Positions 1 to 9,148 of a DNA stretch of 64,000 nt are shown here, piece after piece. Source of the DNA: Smithella sp. (GTDB lineage Bacteria; Desulfobacterota; Syntrophia; Syntrophales; Smithellaceae); assembly GCA_012510495.1 (NCBI GenBank), contig JAAZHX010000292.1, positions 21,491 through 85,490 on the forward strand, written 5' to 3'. Numbering within the stretch: position 1 is the first letter of the stretch; each line of letters begins with the position of its first letter. The position numbers and the translations under genes were made by a program. The notes beneath the pieces were generated by a model. The model made no database searches and had not been told where the DNA came from. It worked only from the letters and a program-made list of their open reading frames with translations.

Positions 1-209
1 TCGGGAATATAGCGGATGGTTATTTTAGCAAAGTCCGGCTGGCCGGTCACGGGGCAAACGCAGGTGAATTCATCCGTTGTGAGCGTCACGGTGTAGTCCC
101 GTTTCGTATGATTGGGAAACGTCTCCAGTTTGCGGGCTGGTTTCGCGGCACCCGTCGACCTCAAAAATGTAAGCCCGGCCAAATCGCTATTTTTTGTGTT
201 TTTCGCCAT
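1..209 (-). CDS. queF: NADPH-dependent 7-cyano-7-deazaguanine reductase (QueF), 5' part
   Basis: QueF reduces preQ0 to preQ1 in queuosine biosynthesis in the cytoplasm. Only about the first 69 residues lie in the window and the gene runs off the left edge. The translation contains [14 protein letters not shown] followed by ITIRYIP, the QueF block that holds the cysteine forming the thioimide with preQ0. The ATG at 207-209 is preceded on the minus strand by an AGGAGA ribosome-binding site. The gene is divergent from the small Cys-rich gene at 346. The family call rests on this strongly conserved block; the rest of the enzyme cannot be judged here. Confidence 0.9.
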   Translation of the reverse strand, partial: MAKNTKNSDLAGLTFLRSTGAAKPARKLETFPNHTKRDYTVTLTTDEFTCVCPVTGQPDFAKITIRYIP

Positions 210-345
210 GCCTTTCTCCTTTGTTTCAGAGGCATCCCTCTTTACCGAAAGTTCTTACTTATTTCAAGTTTATTCGGTTGCCAAAGGGTTTTGGGGTGTG
301 GTAGAGATTGACCATCCAATTACAAAACCGAAGGAGGCAACCCCC

Positions 346-537
346 ATGGCCGAAATACCGATAACCCCGCCCGAAACCACCTGGAAGTGCAGCAACTGCG
401 GGAACACCATCGTCCAGCCGGCGCCGCCGCAAACCTGCCCCGTCTGTAAACAAAAATGTGAGTTTTTAAACGTCACCTGCTACCAGCCGGAATGCGGCTT
501 TACCGGCGTGGACAACCGGCTGAAGCCCGCAAAATAA
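346..537 (+). CDS. Small Cys-rich zinc-ribbon or rubredoxin-like protein
   Basis: This is a 63-residue protein with four CxxC or CxxxxC-type cysteine groups (CSNCG, CPVCKQKC, CYQPECG), consistent with one or two zinc or iron sites. No signal peptide or membrane segment is visible, so it is probably cytoplasmic. The ATG at 346 was chosen because a strong AAGGAGG lies 9 bases upstream and all the cysteines follow it. A longer in-frame reading from 112 would overlap queF on the other strand and adds no recognisable domain. The function is unknown. Similar short rubredoxin-like proteins are common in anaerobes, where they may carry electrons or bind zinc. Confidence 0.75.
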   Translation: MAEIPITPPETTWKCSNCGNTIVQPAPPQTCPVCKQKCEFLNVTCYQPECGFTGVDNRLKPAK

Positions 538-694
538 ACTTCACCGGCCAATACGGCGACGATGACGGCAAACCCCGCCCGGCTTCCCTGAAAACGCCAG
601 CATACGACGGTCTTGTAAAAAATCCTCATGCCCGGCGGTGCACAAGAAATGAAGAACTGGAAAGCGTTATTGTTTCAATGTTCGTCTTCTCATT

Positions 695-1123
695 GATGGC
701 GTCGGTCTCACGGGACCTTTGAGCGGAGCGGCCACCGAGTACGGTCAGGATTGCTACAACGGCGTGGATATGGCGGTGCAAGAAATCAATGCCGCGGGCG
801 GCGTGACCGTCAAAGGGGGAAAATATACCTTCAAACTGGCAAAGCTGGATGACCGGGCCGACCCAACCCTGGCAAAAAACAATGCGATTCGGTTTGTGAG
901 TCAGAACAAGGCCATTGCCGTTTTTAACCCCGTTGCGACAACGATCGGCGCGCTCATGGCCATCCCTGAACAAAACTTCATCATTGCGGCCTTCTCCGGC
1001 GTTCATACTATCATGGACAAGGGGCACCCGATGATCATCAATCCCGTTCCCAACTTTGTCGCCTACGCCAAAAACTTTTCCATTGTAGTCCGGGACAAAG
1101 GCTGGCGCAGCTACAAGAAATAA
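695..1123 (+). pseudogene. Remnant of a branched-chain amino acid ABC transporter binding protein (LivK type)
   Basis: In frame from about 695 the translation reads DGVGLTGPLSGAATEYGQ, then YNGVDMAVQEINAAGG. This is the amino-terminal signature of periplasmic LivK/receptor-family ligand-binding proteins. The fragment lacks a signal peptide and a credible start codon. It ends at residue WRSYKK with a stop after about 140 residues, whereas intact family members have about 370-400. No permease or ATPase genes are adjacent. Both the 5' and 3' parts are therefore missing and the gene is judged decayed. A TTG at 719 would start a short ORF but leaves out half of the conserved GPLSG block. Confidence 0.75.
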
Positions 1124-1174
1124 TCCGGGATTGGCAAGCAGATTCGAGTATCCCACCTGTTCCCCGCCACGGAC

Positions 1175-1525
1175 TCACAATTCCGGAACGCCCGACGGGA
1201 TGAGGCAGGCAAAAACCAGCTTTCCCCCGCCCGTGTTGCGGATCTGGTGCTCCTCCCCGGGCGCGATAAACAACACCGTTCCCGGGTAAACCGGATGCCA
1301 GGCCCCCCTGTCGTAAGCTTCCCCTTCGCCGGAATGGATGAAAATTTCATGATCCCAGGCATGCGCATGCTTCGGAGAATATCCTCCCGGAGCGATCTCA
1401 AACATCCGCATGCAAAAATGGCTTGCTCCGTCATCTTTGCCGATGACGACGCGGGCAGCGATGCCTCTGGCCTGGTCGTTGTCCACGTACGTCGGCGCCA
1501 CGGATGCGTAATGAAGAATTTTCAT
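1175..1525 (-). CDS. Cupin-domain protein
   Basis: This is a 116-residue single-domain cupin. The two cupin motifs are visible: HAHAWDHEIFIHSGEGE (metal-binding histidines and glutamate) and PGTVLFIAPGEEHQIRNTG (motif 2 with the last histidine). Small cupins of this type bind a divalent metal and can be isomerases, dioxygenases or ligand sensors, so the substrate cannot be named. The ATG at 1523-1525 has a GGGAGG ribosome-binding site 5 bases upstream. The ORF extends further upstream, but that part overlaps the end of the lipoamide dehydrogenase gene and has no cupin character. The two genes are 19 bp apart on the same strand and are probably cotranscribed. Confidence 0.85.
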   Translation of the reverse strand: MKILHYASVAPTYVDNDQARGIAARVVIGKDDGASHFCMRMFEIAPGGYSPKHAHAWDHEIFIHSGEGEAYDRGAWHPVYPGTVLFIAPGEEHQIRNTGGGKLVFACLIPSGVPEL

Positions 1526-1544
1526 ACCGTCCTCCCTTTCCCGT

Positions 1545-2903
1545 TCAATCCACCAGCGGTGCAAATACTTCGCTAAGCGTCGGGTGCGGAAGCACCCACG
1601 ACCGGAATTGCGCTTTCGTCCATTTCCCGGATACGGCAAGCGCAAGCGGCGAAAGAAGATCGGCCGCGTGGTCGCCGGCCACCACCGCGCCCGCGATGAC
1701 CTCCCGATGGAAAATAATTTTGACAAACCCCTGGCCCATCAGCTCGGCGCGGGCCATCAGGTTGGCGCTGTAGTCGGAGCGAATCACGCTGATTTCCAAA
1801 CCTTCGTCCAGGGCACGCCGCTCGGTCAGCCCCACGCGCGCAATCTGCGGATGGCTGTACACCACGGATGGAATGAGATCTTCATCGTATTGGCGAGTTT
1901 CTTCGCCGAACATGCTTTCGACGGCGACCTTGGCCTGTAGGGACGCCCGGTGCGCCAGCATCATGCCGCCGGTGACATCGCCCGCCGCGTAAACGCCCTC
2001 AACGCCGGTCATCATCTGTTCGTCCACCCGGATTCCCGCGTTCGTGTAGTCCACCCCCAGCGAGTCGAGCTGATCCTTGTGCAAAACCGGCGTCCGGCCC
2101 GTGCAAAGCAAGGCTGAGGAGGCCTGTATTTCCAGGTCTTCGTCTTTTTTCCGCGCAGACAGTTGGACGCGGTCCCCCGATTCCTCCAGGCGAACGAGCC
2201 GGGTCGAGGTATGGAGAACGACCCCCAGGCGCGCCAGCTCCTGTCTCAGCAGATCCGCCGCTTCTTCGTCCTCCCGGGGCAAAATGCGCTCCAGCAGTTC
2301 CACCAGCGTCACCCGGACACCCAGTTCGGCAAACAGCGTGGCGTATTCGACGCCGATAAAACTGCCGCCGACAATAATCATGCTGGACGGCAACTGGGCG
2401 AGCTCGAGAATGTCATCGGACGTCCGGATGCGCTCCGACGTCCGGAGGCCCGGTAAAATCTGCGGCTGAGATCCCCAGGCGATCAGAATCTTTCCCGTTT
2501 TCAAAGATAATTGCCCGCCGTCTTCACCCGTGAACCGCACCTCCCGGGGTGAAAGAATTTCTCCCAGGCCGGTTTTGCTTTCCACTTGCGGGCCGATGAT
2601 CATTTTTTGCGCTCCCAAAACCGCGATCCGGACCATCTGGTCGCGGTGTTTTTTCATGGCGGTAAAATCGACAGCCGCGCCGGAGACGTTCACGCCGATT
2701 CGCCTGAGCTTTTTCAAATCCGCGTAAAACTTGCTGCAGGCAAGCATCGCCTTGGTGGGAATGCAGCCGCGGTGCGTGCAGGTCCCGCCCCAGCCGTTTT
2801 TTTCAATGATGAGCACCCGCTTTTTCAGGGCGTTCGCCGTCCGGGCCGCCATCAGCCCCCCCGGCCCTCCGCCGATGACAATCAGATCATAGTTTTCGGT
2901 CAT
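1545..2903 (-). CDS. lpdA: Dihydrolipoamide dehydrogenase (pyridine nucleotide-disulfide oxidoreductase class I)
   Basis: This is a 452-residue flavoprotein that reoxidises dihydrolipoamide with NAD+. It shows the FAD-binding GGGPGG at residues 11-16, the redox-active disulfide in CTHRGCIPTK (Cys42 and Cys47), an NAD-binding VGGSFIGVEYA segment, a DVTGGMMLAHRAS flavin block and the carboxyl-terminal HPTLSE with the catalytic His-Glu pair. Family members usually have LNVGC between the cysteines, so the THRGC spacing block is a variant. The ATG at 2901-2903 follows a GGGGAGG site. No 2-oxoacid dehydrogenase E1/E2 or glycine cleavage genes adjoin, so its partner complex is unknown. It is divergent from xseA. 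Confidence 0.9.
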   Translation of the reverse strand: MTENYDLIVIGGGPGGLMAARTANALKKRVLIIEKNGWGGTCTHRGCIPTKAMLACSKFYADLKKLRRIGVNVSGAAVDFTAMKKHRDQMVRIAVLGAQKMIIGPQVESKTGLGEILSPREVRFTGEDGGQLSLKTGKILIAWGSQPQILPGLRTSERIRTSDDILELAQLPSSMIIVGGSFIGVEYATLFAELGVRVTLVELLERILPREDEEAADLLRQELARLGVVLHTSTRLVRLEESGDRVQLSARKKDEDLEIQASSALLCTGRTPVLHKDQLDSLGVDYTNAGIRVDEQMMTGVEGVYAAGDVTGGMMLAHRASLQAKVAVESMFGEETRQYDEDLIPSVVYSHPQIARVGLTERRALDEGLEISVIRSDYSANLMARAELMGQGFVKIIFHREVIAGAVVAGDHAADLLSPLALAVSGKWTKAQFRSWVLPHPTLSEVFAPLVD

Positions 2904-2983
2904 GATTTTCCTCCCCGGAAAAATGTTTAACACAGGCCCGGGAGGCGGGCAAACAGAATTTAGCCGGGCGCGATTTGTCCGAA

Positions 2984-3012
2984 TTGAAACTTGTCATCAC
3001 TGTTATTATCTG
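2984..3012 (+). promoter_or_regulatory. Possible sigma70-type promoter for the xseA operon
   Basis: TTGAAA at 2984-2989 and TATCTG at 3007-3012 are separated by 17 bp, and the first gene of the operon starts 26 bp further on. The -35 box is good and the -10 box is weak, so this is a tentative call from spacing and position. Confidence 0.35.
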
Positions 3013-3038
3013 GTAGTTCACAAACCGGGATTGAGCGG

Positions 3039-4370
3039 ATGAAAAACATTTTGAGTGTTTCACAACTAAACGATAACATTAAAACCTTTTTAGAGGAGGC
3101 CTTCGGCGTCCTCTGGGTGGAAGGGGAGGTTTCCAATCTGCGCCGCCCCCAGTCGGGACACGTCTATTTCACCCTCAAGGACGACAAAAGTCAGATCCGG
3201 GCGGTGTATTTCCGCCCCTTCGGCGCCCGCACGGTCCGCTTTGATCTGGAAGACGGCATGAATATCCTCTGCCGGGCGCGGCTTTCCGCCTATGTTCCGC
3301 GCGGCGAATACCAGCTCATCGTGGAATCCGTGGAACCGCAGGGCGTGGGCGCCCTGCAAAAAGCGTTCGAGCAGCTCAAAGCCAGGCTCGCCGCCGAAGG
3401 CCTGTTTGACGTCGCCCGCAAAAGGCGACTGCCGTTTCTTCCGAAGCGCGTCGGCGTGATTACATCTCCTTCCGGCGCGGTCATCCGGGACATTCTCAAC
3501 ATTTCGCGCCGGCGTTTTCCCTCGGTGGACATTTTGATTGCGCCTTCGCGCGTGCAGGGCGCGTCCGCGGCGGAGGAAATCATCGCGGCTCTGTCTCGTC
3601 TCCAGACGGCGGGCGGGATTGATGTGATCATTATCGCAAGGGGCGGCGGTTCGCCGGAGGATCTGGCGCCGTTCAACGATGAAGCGCTGGCGCGCGCCGT
3701 ATCACGCTGCACGATTCCCGTTGTTTCAGCCGTCGGTCACGAAACGGACTTCACCATCTGCGATTTTGTCGCGGACCTGCGCGCGCCCACGCCTTCCGCG
3801 GCGGCGGAGCTGGTCTTCCCCGAACGGGACGAACTGATCGCTGGCGTCGATCTCCTGGCCGAAAGGCTGAACGCGGCCCAGCGCCGCTGGTTGGCCGCCC
3901 GACGGGCAAGACTCGACACCCTGCAGGCCCGTTTCAAAGACCCGCGCCGTTATCTTCAGGATTTCTCACTCCGTGTGGATGAACTCCACGAAAAGCTCAG
4001 CCGGGCCTGGGCACAAAAAACCGTGACGATCCGCAACCGGCTGGAAAAACTGAAAATCGGTTTGTCCGGCCACAATCCGCAGAAGCGTTCGCGGGAAATG
4101 ACCCTGCTGCTGGCCGGCCTGGGAAAAGACTTGCTCGCCGGCTGGCTTCGCACCGCACAGGATCACCGGGCCAGGCTTCAGAAAAACGCCGCGCTTCTGT
4201 CGTCGCTGAACCCGCTGGCTGTCCTGTCCAGGGGATTCAGCATTACCCGCCGCCTGCCGGATGGAACCCTTGTCCGGACGGCAGACCAGTTGACAACGGA
4301 TTCACAAATCAGTATTCAGCTGGCCCGGGGCGGCATCGAGGCGCGGGTCGAAAAACTGCAGACCGAGTGA
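3039..4370 (+). CDS. xseA: Exodeoxyribonuclease VII large subunit
   Basis: Exonuclease VII degrades single-stranded DNA from both ends in mismatch repair and damage processing. This 443-residue protein has the amino-terminal OB-fold (SVSQLNDNIKTFLEEAF, then LWVEGEVSNLR). It then has the catalytic core with GVITSPSGAVIRD, IIARGGGSPEDLAPFNDE and VSAVGHETDFTI, followed by the long helical region and a carboxyl-terminal SRGFSI segment. The ATG at 3039 matches the family start; an in-frame TTG upstream would add 16 unconserved residues. It is the first gene of the xseA-xseB-ispA-dxs set. Confidence 0.95.
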   Translation: MKNILSVSQLNDNIKTFLEEAFGVLWVEGEVSNLRRPQSGHVYFTLKDDKSQIRAVYFRPFGARTVRFDLEDGMNILCRARLSAYVPRGEYQLIVESVEPQGVGALQKAFEQLKARLAAEGLFDVARKRRLPFLPKRVGVITSPSGAVIRDILNISRRRFPSVDILIAPSRVQGASAAEEIIAALSRLQTAGGIDVIIIARGGGSPEDLAPFNDEALARAVSRCTIPVVSAVGHETDFTICDFVADLRAPTPSAAAELVFPERDELIAGVDLLAERLNAAQRRWLAARRARLDTLQARFKDPRRYLQDFSLRVDELHEKLSRAWAQKTVTIRNRLEKLKIGLSGHNPQKRSREMTLLLAGLGKDLLAGWLRTAQDHRARLQKNAALLSSLNPLAVLSRGFSITRRLPDGTLVRTADQLTTDSQISIQLARGGIEARVEKLQTE

Positions 4371-4485
4371 AATAGTTCATCGTTCACAGCTCATGGCATC
4401 CTCTCCTCCCTTGATGGGAGGGGCCGGGGGAGGGGGAAACGCTGCGGAGGAGGCCGTCATAAAAAATATAGGAGAGTCAAAAGGA

Positions 4486-4722
4486 ATGGCGAAAGAAAAA
4501 TTTGAAGAAGCGCTCGACAAACTGGAAAACATCGTCAAGGAAATGGAAGCGGGCGAGTTGCCGCTGGATGCGGCGCTGAAGTCCTTTGAAGAAGGCATCC
4601 GCCTGATTCGCTTCTGCACGGCAAAGCTCGACGAAACCCAGCGCCGCGTGGAGCAGCTGCTGGAAAAAGAGAACTCCCTGCAAACCAAAACGTTTCCGGA
4701 CGGACAAGAAGATGAAGCATGA
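4486..4722 (+). CDS. xseB: Exodeoxyribonuclease VII small subunit
   Basis: This is a 78-residue helical protein that binds several-to-one to the long helical region of XseA. The typical XseB block is present: FEEALDKLENIVKEMEAGEL, PLDAALKSFEEGIRLI and then CTAKLDETQRRVE. The ATG at 4486 has an AAGG site just upstream. The in-frame reading from 4393 would add a Gly-rich stretch that is probably untranslated. The 115-bp gap from xseA contains no gene. The gene overlaps ispA by 11 bp, which implies translational coupling. Confidence 0.95.
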   Translation: MAKEKFEEALDKLENIVKEMEAGELPLDAALKSFEEGIRLIRFCTAKLDETQRRVEQLLEKENSLQTKTFPDGQEDEA

Positions 4723-5611
4723 TGATTTCCTTGAGGCCTATTTACAGGACCGGCGCAAGATTGTGGAAGAGGCGCTCGAACGCTATCTTCCGGGCAAGGA
4801 CAACGAGCCCCGGGAGCTGCACGCCGCCATGCACTACAGTGTTTTCGCCGGCGGCAAAAGGCTCCGGCCGATTCTCTGCCTGGCCTCGGCGGAAGCATGC
4901 GCGGGAGACCTGGCTCCGGTAATGCCGGTCGCCTGCGCGCTGGAACTGATCCACACCTATTCCCTGATCCACGACGACCTGCCGTCGATGGACAACGACG
5001 ACTTCCGCCGCGGCAAGCCCGCCAGCCACAAAGTATTCGGCGAGGCGACGGCGATCCTTGCGGGTGACGCGCTCCTGACGGAAGCTTTCACGCTGCTGTC
5101 CAGAGCGGAAAAAATCCGTCTGGCGGCGGAGCGGCGTCTGGCCGTCATTCAGGAAATCGCCCTGGCCGCAGGCGCGGCGGGCATGGTGGGCGGACAGGCG
5201 CTGGACATCCGGACGGACCAGCCGGCGCCGGAAATTGCAGCCCTGACAGACAGGCACAGGCGTAAAACCGGCGCGCTCATTCTGGCGGCGGTCAAAACCG
5301 GCGCGATCATCGCGGGGGCGGGCGACCGGAGGCTATCGGCGCTGGCCGGCTACGCCAACCACATCGGCATCGCTTTTCAGATTGCCGACGACATTCTCAA
5401 CGTGGAAGGTGATGAAAGACTCATGGGGAAAAGCACCGGAAGCGACGCAGCGCTGGGGAAAGTAACCTACGCGTCGTTGCTGGGACTCGAAACAGCCAAA
5501 ACCCAGCTGGCGGAAGAGGTCTGGGCGGCCACAGCCAGCATCGCATCTTTTGACGCGCGGGCGCTGCCGCTGCGCGCCATCGCCCGCTTCATCATGGAAC
5601 GAAAATCGTAA
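4712..5611 (+). CDS. ispA: Polyprenyl synthetase, farnesyl/geranylgeranyl diphosphate synthase type
   Basis: This 299-residue cytoplasmic enzyme condenses isopentenyl diphosphate with allylic diphosphates. The first Asp-rich motif is DDLPSMDNDD (near residue 88) with the bacterial short-chain form DDxxxxD. The second is FQIADDILNVEGD (near residue 226). GGKRLRP and the product-release region GAAGMVGGQALDI also match IspA. The short-chain motif fits farnesyl diphosphate, but the exact chain length cannot be read with certainty. The gene sits between xseB and dxs, as in many proteobacteria. Confidence 0.93.
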   Translation: MKHDDFLEAYLQDRRKIVEEALERYLPGKDNEPRELHAAMHYSVFAGGKRLRPILCLASAEACAGDLAPVMPVACALELIHTYSLIHDDLPSMDNDDFRRGKPASHKVFGEATAILAGDALLTEAFTLLSRAEKIRLAAERRLAVIQEIALAAGAAGMVGGQALDIRTDQPAPEIAALTDRHRRKTGALILAAVKTGAIIAGAGDRRLSALAGYANHIGIAFQIADDILNVEGDERLMGKSTGSDAALGKVTYASLLGLETAKTQLAEEVWAATASIASFDARALPLRAIARFIMERKS

Positions 5612-5626
5612 AGGCTTGTTAACCCT

Positions 5627-7525
5627 ATGAAACCTCCCGAAATGATCCCTTACAGCGTCCTGGACAGCGTCAACGACCCGGCCGATCTTCGCGGACTTTC
5701 CGTCACGGAACTGCAAAAGCTGGCCGGGGAAATCCGCGACCTGATCATCTCCACGGTCGCGGTCACCGGCGGGCACCTGGCTTCGTCGCTGGGCGCCGTG
5801 GAGCTGACGCTCGCGCTGCACTACACCTTCAATACGCCCCAGGACCGGCTGATCTGGGATGTCGGCCATCAATCCTACGCGCACAAGATCGTTACCGGCC
5901 GCAAAGAAAAATTTGCCACGCTGCGCCAGCAGGGCGGTCTCAGCGGCTTCCCGAAGCGAACGGAGAGTCCCTACGACACGTTCAATGTCGGGCACAGCGG
6001 CACCTCGATCGCGGCCGCGGTGGCCTTTGCCGAAGCCCAATGCCTGAAGGGCGAACACAACAAAATCATCGCAGTGATCGGCGACGGATCGCTTACCACC
6101 GGCATGGCGTTTGAGGGATTGAACTGGTCGGGCGCGCGGAACAAGAACCTGATCATTGTTTTAAACGACAACGAAATGTCCATCTCGCCCAACGTAGGCG
6201 CTCTCTCGTCCTATTTGAACAGAATCATGACCGGCGACCGGGTCACCCGGTTCAGAAGCGAACTGAAAAATTTCCTCAAAAACATTCCCGGCATCGGCGG
6301 GCAGATCTTGAAGTTCTCGCAACAGATCGAAGAATCGGTAAAAACCTTCATAGTTCCCGGCGCCCTGTTCGAGGAGCTGGGGTTTACCTATGTCGGGCCC
6401 CTAGAGGGGCACCGTCTGGACTACCTTCTCAAGAACTTTGAAAACGTCAAGAATCTGGAAGGCCCCGTGCTGGTGCACGTCATCACGCAAAAAGGCCGGG
6501 GCTACAAATTCGCGGAAGAAAACTCCCCCACTTATCACGGCATCGCGCCTTTTAATGCGGAAACCGGCCGAACCATCCCTTCGGACAATCCCGCGCCTTC
6601 CTACACGGAAATTTTCGGCCGGACGATGATGGAATTGGCCGCGGACGATTCCCGGATTGTCGCCATCACGGCGGCCATGTGCGAGGGCACGGGGCTGGAA
6701 AAATTCCGCAAGACTCTTCCCGACCGGCTTTACGACGTCGGCATCGCAGAGCAGCTGGCCGTGACCTTTGCCGCGGGGCTGGCCACCCAGGGGCTGACGC
6801 CCGTCGTGGCGATTTATTCCACCTTTTTACAGCGCGCCTACGATCAGATCCTGCATGATGTCTGCCTGCAAAACCTGCCCGTCGTTTTTGCCGTGGACCG
6901 CGCGGGAATCGTCGGGGAAGACGGAGCGACCCATCAGGGGCTTTTTGATCTGTCCTATCTGCGAAACCTCCCCCGCCTGGTCATGATGGCGCCGAAAGAT
7001 GAAAACGAGCTGCGGCACATGCTCAAAACGGCCGTCGGCTGCGGTTCTCCCGTTTCCATCCGTTACCCGCGGGGCAAGGGCATCGGCGTTCCCCTCGACA
7101 GTGAGATTTCGACACTTCCTCTGGGAAAGGGTGAAGTGCTCCACAACGGAACGGATCTGGCCATGGTGGCTGTTGGCTCGACCGTCTATCCGGCCCTGCA
7201 GGCCGCCCGGAGGCTGGCGGCGGAAGGGATCGAAGTCAAAGTCATCAACGCACGTTTCATCAAGCCGCTCGACGCGGAGCTTCTGCTGGGCACGGCCCGA
7301 TCCGTCAAAAAAATCATGACCCTGGAAGAAAATGTGCTGGACGGGGGATTCGGCAGCGCGGTCCTGGAGTTGTTTGCCCAAAACGATGTGACCGGCGTAA
7401 CCGTCCGGAGACTGGGCGTCCGGGATGAATTTGTCGAACATGCCAGGCAGAGCGAATTACGCGCCCAACTCGGCCTGGATGAAGAGGGCATCCTCCGGAC
7501 GGCCAGAGAAATGCTCAACATTTGA
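5627..7525 (+). CDS. dxs: 1-deoxy-D-xylulose-5-phosphate synthase
   Basis: This 632-residue thiamine-diphosphate enzyme makes DXP from pyruvate and glyceraldehyde-3-phosphate, the first step of the MEP isoprenoid route. It shows GHLASSLGAVELTLALHY and DVGHQSYAHKI (near the amino end), the ThDP-binding GDGSLTTGMAFEGLN ending in an Asn, the transketolase pyrimidine-domain DRAGIVGEDGATHQG and the carboxyl-terminal domain with DGGFGSAV. The length is normal. The start at 5627 lies 16 bp after ispA; an ATG at 5642 is an alternative. It is the last gene of the operon, with a terminator about 160 bp downstream. Confidence 0.96.
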   Translation: MKPPEMIPYSVLDSVNDPADLRGLSVTELQKLAGEIRDLIISTVAVTGGHLASSLGAVELTLALHYTFNTPQDRLIWDVGHQSYAHKIVTGRKEKFATLRQQGGLSGFPKRTESPYDTFNVGHSGTSIAAAVAFAEAQCLKGEHNKIIAVIGDGSLTTGMAFEGLNWSGARNKNLIIVLNDNEMSISPNVGALSSYLNRIMTGDRVTRFRSELKNFLKNIPGIGGQILKFSQQIEESVKTFIVPGALFEELGFTYVGPLEGHRLDYLLKNFENVKNLEGPVLVHVITQKGRGYKFAEENSPTYHGIAPFNAETGRTIPSDNPAPSYTEIFGRTMMELAADDSRIVAITAAMCEGTGLEKFRKTLPDRLYDVGIAEQLAVTFAAGLATQGLTPVVAIYSTFLQRAYDQILHDVCLQNLPVVFAVDRAGIVGEDGATHQGLFDLSYLRNLPRLVMMAPKDENELRHMLKTAVGCGSPVSIRYPRGKGIGVPLDSEISTLPLGKGEVLHNGTDLAMVAVGSTVYPALQAARRLAAEGIEVKVINARFIKPLDAELLLGTARSVKKIMTLEENVLDGGFGSAVLELFAQNDVTGVTVRRLGVRDEFVEHARQSELRAQLGLDEEGILRTAREMLNI

Positions 7526-7680
7526 AAACGGCATTTTTCGTTGACACCGCGCGCGTTGTTGTGACCATAAATAAAAAGACAATCAACGGCCGGATCTGAC
7601 AGGTCTGGCCGAACAACCTGATCGCGCTTTATAACACCTGATCGATTACCGCAGCCGGTCCATCCTGATCAGAACGGCAA

Positions 7681-7714
7681 GGGGCGCGGGGAGAATCTTC
7701 CCGCGCCCCTTTTT
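7681..7714 (+). terminator. Rho-independent terminator downstream of dxs
   Basis: A 10-bp perfect stem, GGGGCGCGGG at 7681-7690 with its complement at 7700-7709, is followed by TTTTT. The U-tract is on the plus strand only, so it ends plus-strand transcription (dxs or a possible small RNA starting near 7575). Confidence 0.9.
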
Positions 7715-7802
7715 CAATGCCTATTCCCGGCATCCTTTTTTCCGGCAGGTGGGCAATGAAAAAACCGTCCCACTCCCCGTCTTTCTTCCCGGCTGAATAT
7801 CG

Positions 7803-8936
7803 CTATTCGATCGTAATCAAATCCAGCGGGTATTTCGTAAAGACTTCCGCTTTCCCGGGCTTTACGCACACAACATATTCCAGCGCAAATATGCCGCAAT
7901 TTGTTTTGAGATCATAGATATGCGCGCAGGGGACGATCATGACGTTTTCCTCGAGGATGTAGTCGTCGTCGCGATAGAAGGTCGGGGGCAGGTGGCCGGT
8001 GCCGATGCCGTGGCCCAGGGGAACGGAACCGAAATCCGGGTAGCCGCCCTCCGCGAGACGGCTGATATACCATTGCTCTATCTCCCTGGTGCTCGCGCCG
8101 GGCACGAACATAGCGTTCAGTTCCTCGATAACCGGCCTAAAGAAGTCCATCATCTTCATGTAGTCCTTCGATTGTTTCCCGAACGCCAGCGTCCGGAAGC
8201 TGTCTGTCCGGTATTCGTGCCAAACGGGATGCAGGTCGTAATAGATCCTGTCTCCGTTGACCAGTATCCTGTCGGTCGGCAGGTGATCGCCGTAACCGAG
8301 CTTGGAGGTGAAAAGGCATTGATTCGGCGTGTAGTAATAAGAGGCCCCCAGCCTCCGCATTTCGAGCTCGGCATATCCGATCAGCTCCGCCTCGGTCACC
8401 CCGACCCGTGCGTTTTCGATGATCATGCTGGTGCCTGCGTCGGCGATCGCACAGGCGCGGCGGATCAGCTCCAGCTCCTCCTCATCTTTTTTCATCATGA
8501 CGTCGTCGATCATCCGTTCGCCGTCCACGAGGGTGGCATCCGGCAGATTCTTCAGCAGATGGTCGTACATCAGGTGTTCGATGGACGGCATCTGCACGGC
8601 AACGACCTTGTTGTGGCATTCGCGCTCCTTAAGGATCGTGACGACCGTGTCCAGGAAGCCGACGGGCTCGATCCCGGCATACGCGGGCATCCAGAAGCGA
8701 ATGTCCCGGATGTAGCCCTCCGTGATGAGCCTCCCCATCTCCGCGAGCGACACCAGGAGCGTAGGCTCCTCCTTCGCCCAAAGGAAAAGGCAGTTTCCGA
8801 GATTGAAGTCGTTGTGGAAAGTCCCCGCAACGTAGGAATACTTCTGCTGATGCGTCAGGATCATCACATCAATTCCTTCTTTCTGCATGGCCTGCCTGAC
8901 TTTTTCTGCGTTTTTCCTGAAGAAAGAATAGTTCAT
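7803..8936 (-). CDS. M24-family metallopeptidase (Xaa-Pro peptidase/creatinase fold)
   Basis: This is a 377-residue two-domain protein: a creatinase-type amino-terminal domain (to about residue 130) and a pita-bread metallopeptidase domain. The expected metal ligands can be placed: two aspartates in YYDLHPVWHEYRTDSF, histidine in PLGHGIGTGHLPP, and glutamates in EENVMIVPC and FALEYVVCV. The family includes prolidases, aminopeptidase P and creatine or ectoine-derivative hydrolases, so the substrate is open. The ATG at 8934-8936 has a GGGAGGAAG site upstream. It stands alone, about 210 bp from the next minus-strand gene. Confidence 0.88.
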   Translation of the reverse strand: MNYSFFRKNAEKVRQAMQKEGIDVMILTHQQKYSYVAGTFHNDFNLGNCLFLWAKEEPTLLVSLAEMGRLITEGYIRDIRFWMPAYAGIEPVGFLDTVVTILKERECHNKVVAVQMPSIEHLMYDHLLKNLPDATLVDGERMIDDVMMKKDEEELELIRRACAIADAGTSMIIENARVGVTEAELIGYAELEMRRLGASYYYTPNQCLFTSKLGYGDHLPTDRILVNGDRIYYDLHPVWHEYRTDSFRTLAFGKQSKDYMKMMDFFRPVIEELNAMFVPGASTREIEQWYISRLAEGGYPDFGSVPLGHGIGTGHLPPTFYRDDDYILEENVMIVPCAHIYDLKTNCGIFALEYVVCVKPGKAEVFTKYPLDLITIE

Positions 8937-9148
8937 TGATCAGCTTCCTCCCTTTAATGAATTTTAGACTTCTTGTTCGATGACCAAAACGGCTTGCACT
9001 GCCGGCAAGCCAGGTTGCGCCTTTCATCAAAACCCTGCCCGTGGGACGCCATGGGCAGGAACCAGCTTTTGCGGGGGAAAACGGTATAGGGAACAAAGTC
9101 TTGTGTCAAGGTTTTCTCCCATAAACTTTTCTTACATGCGGGCCGGGG

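Noticed and set aside
7920-8939. A 339-residue plus-strand open frame
   Set aside because: It is antisense to the M24 peptidase gene, whose metal ligands are clear.
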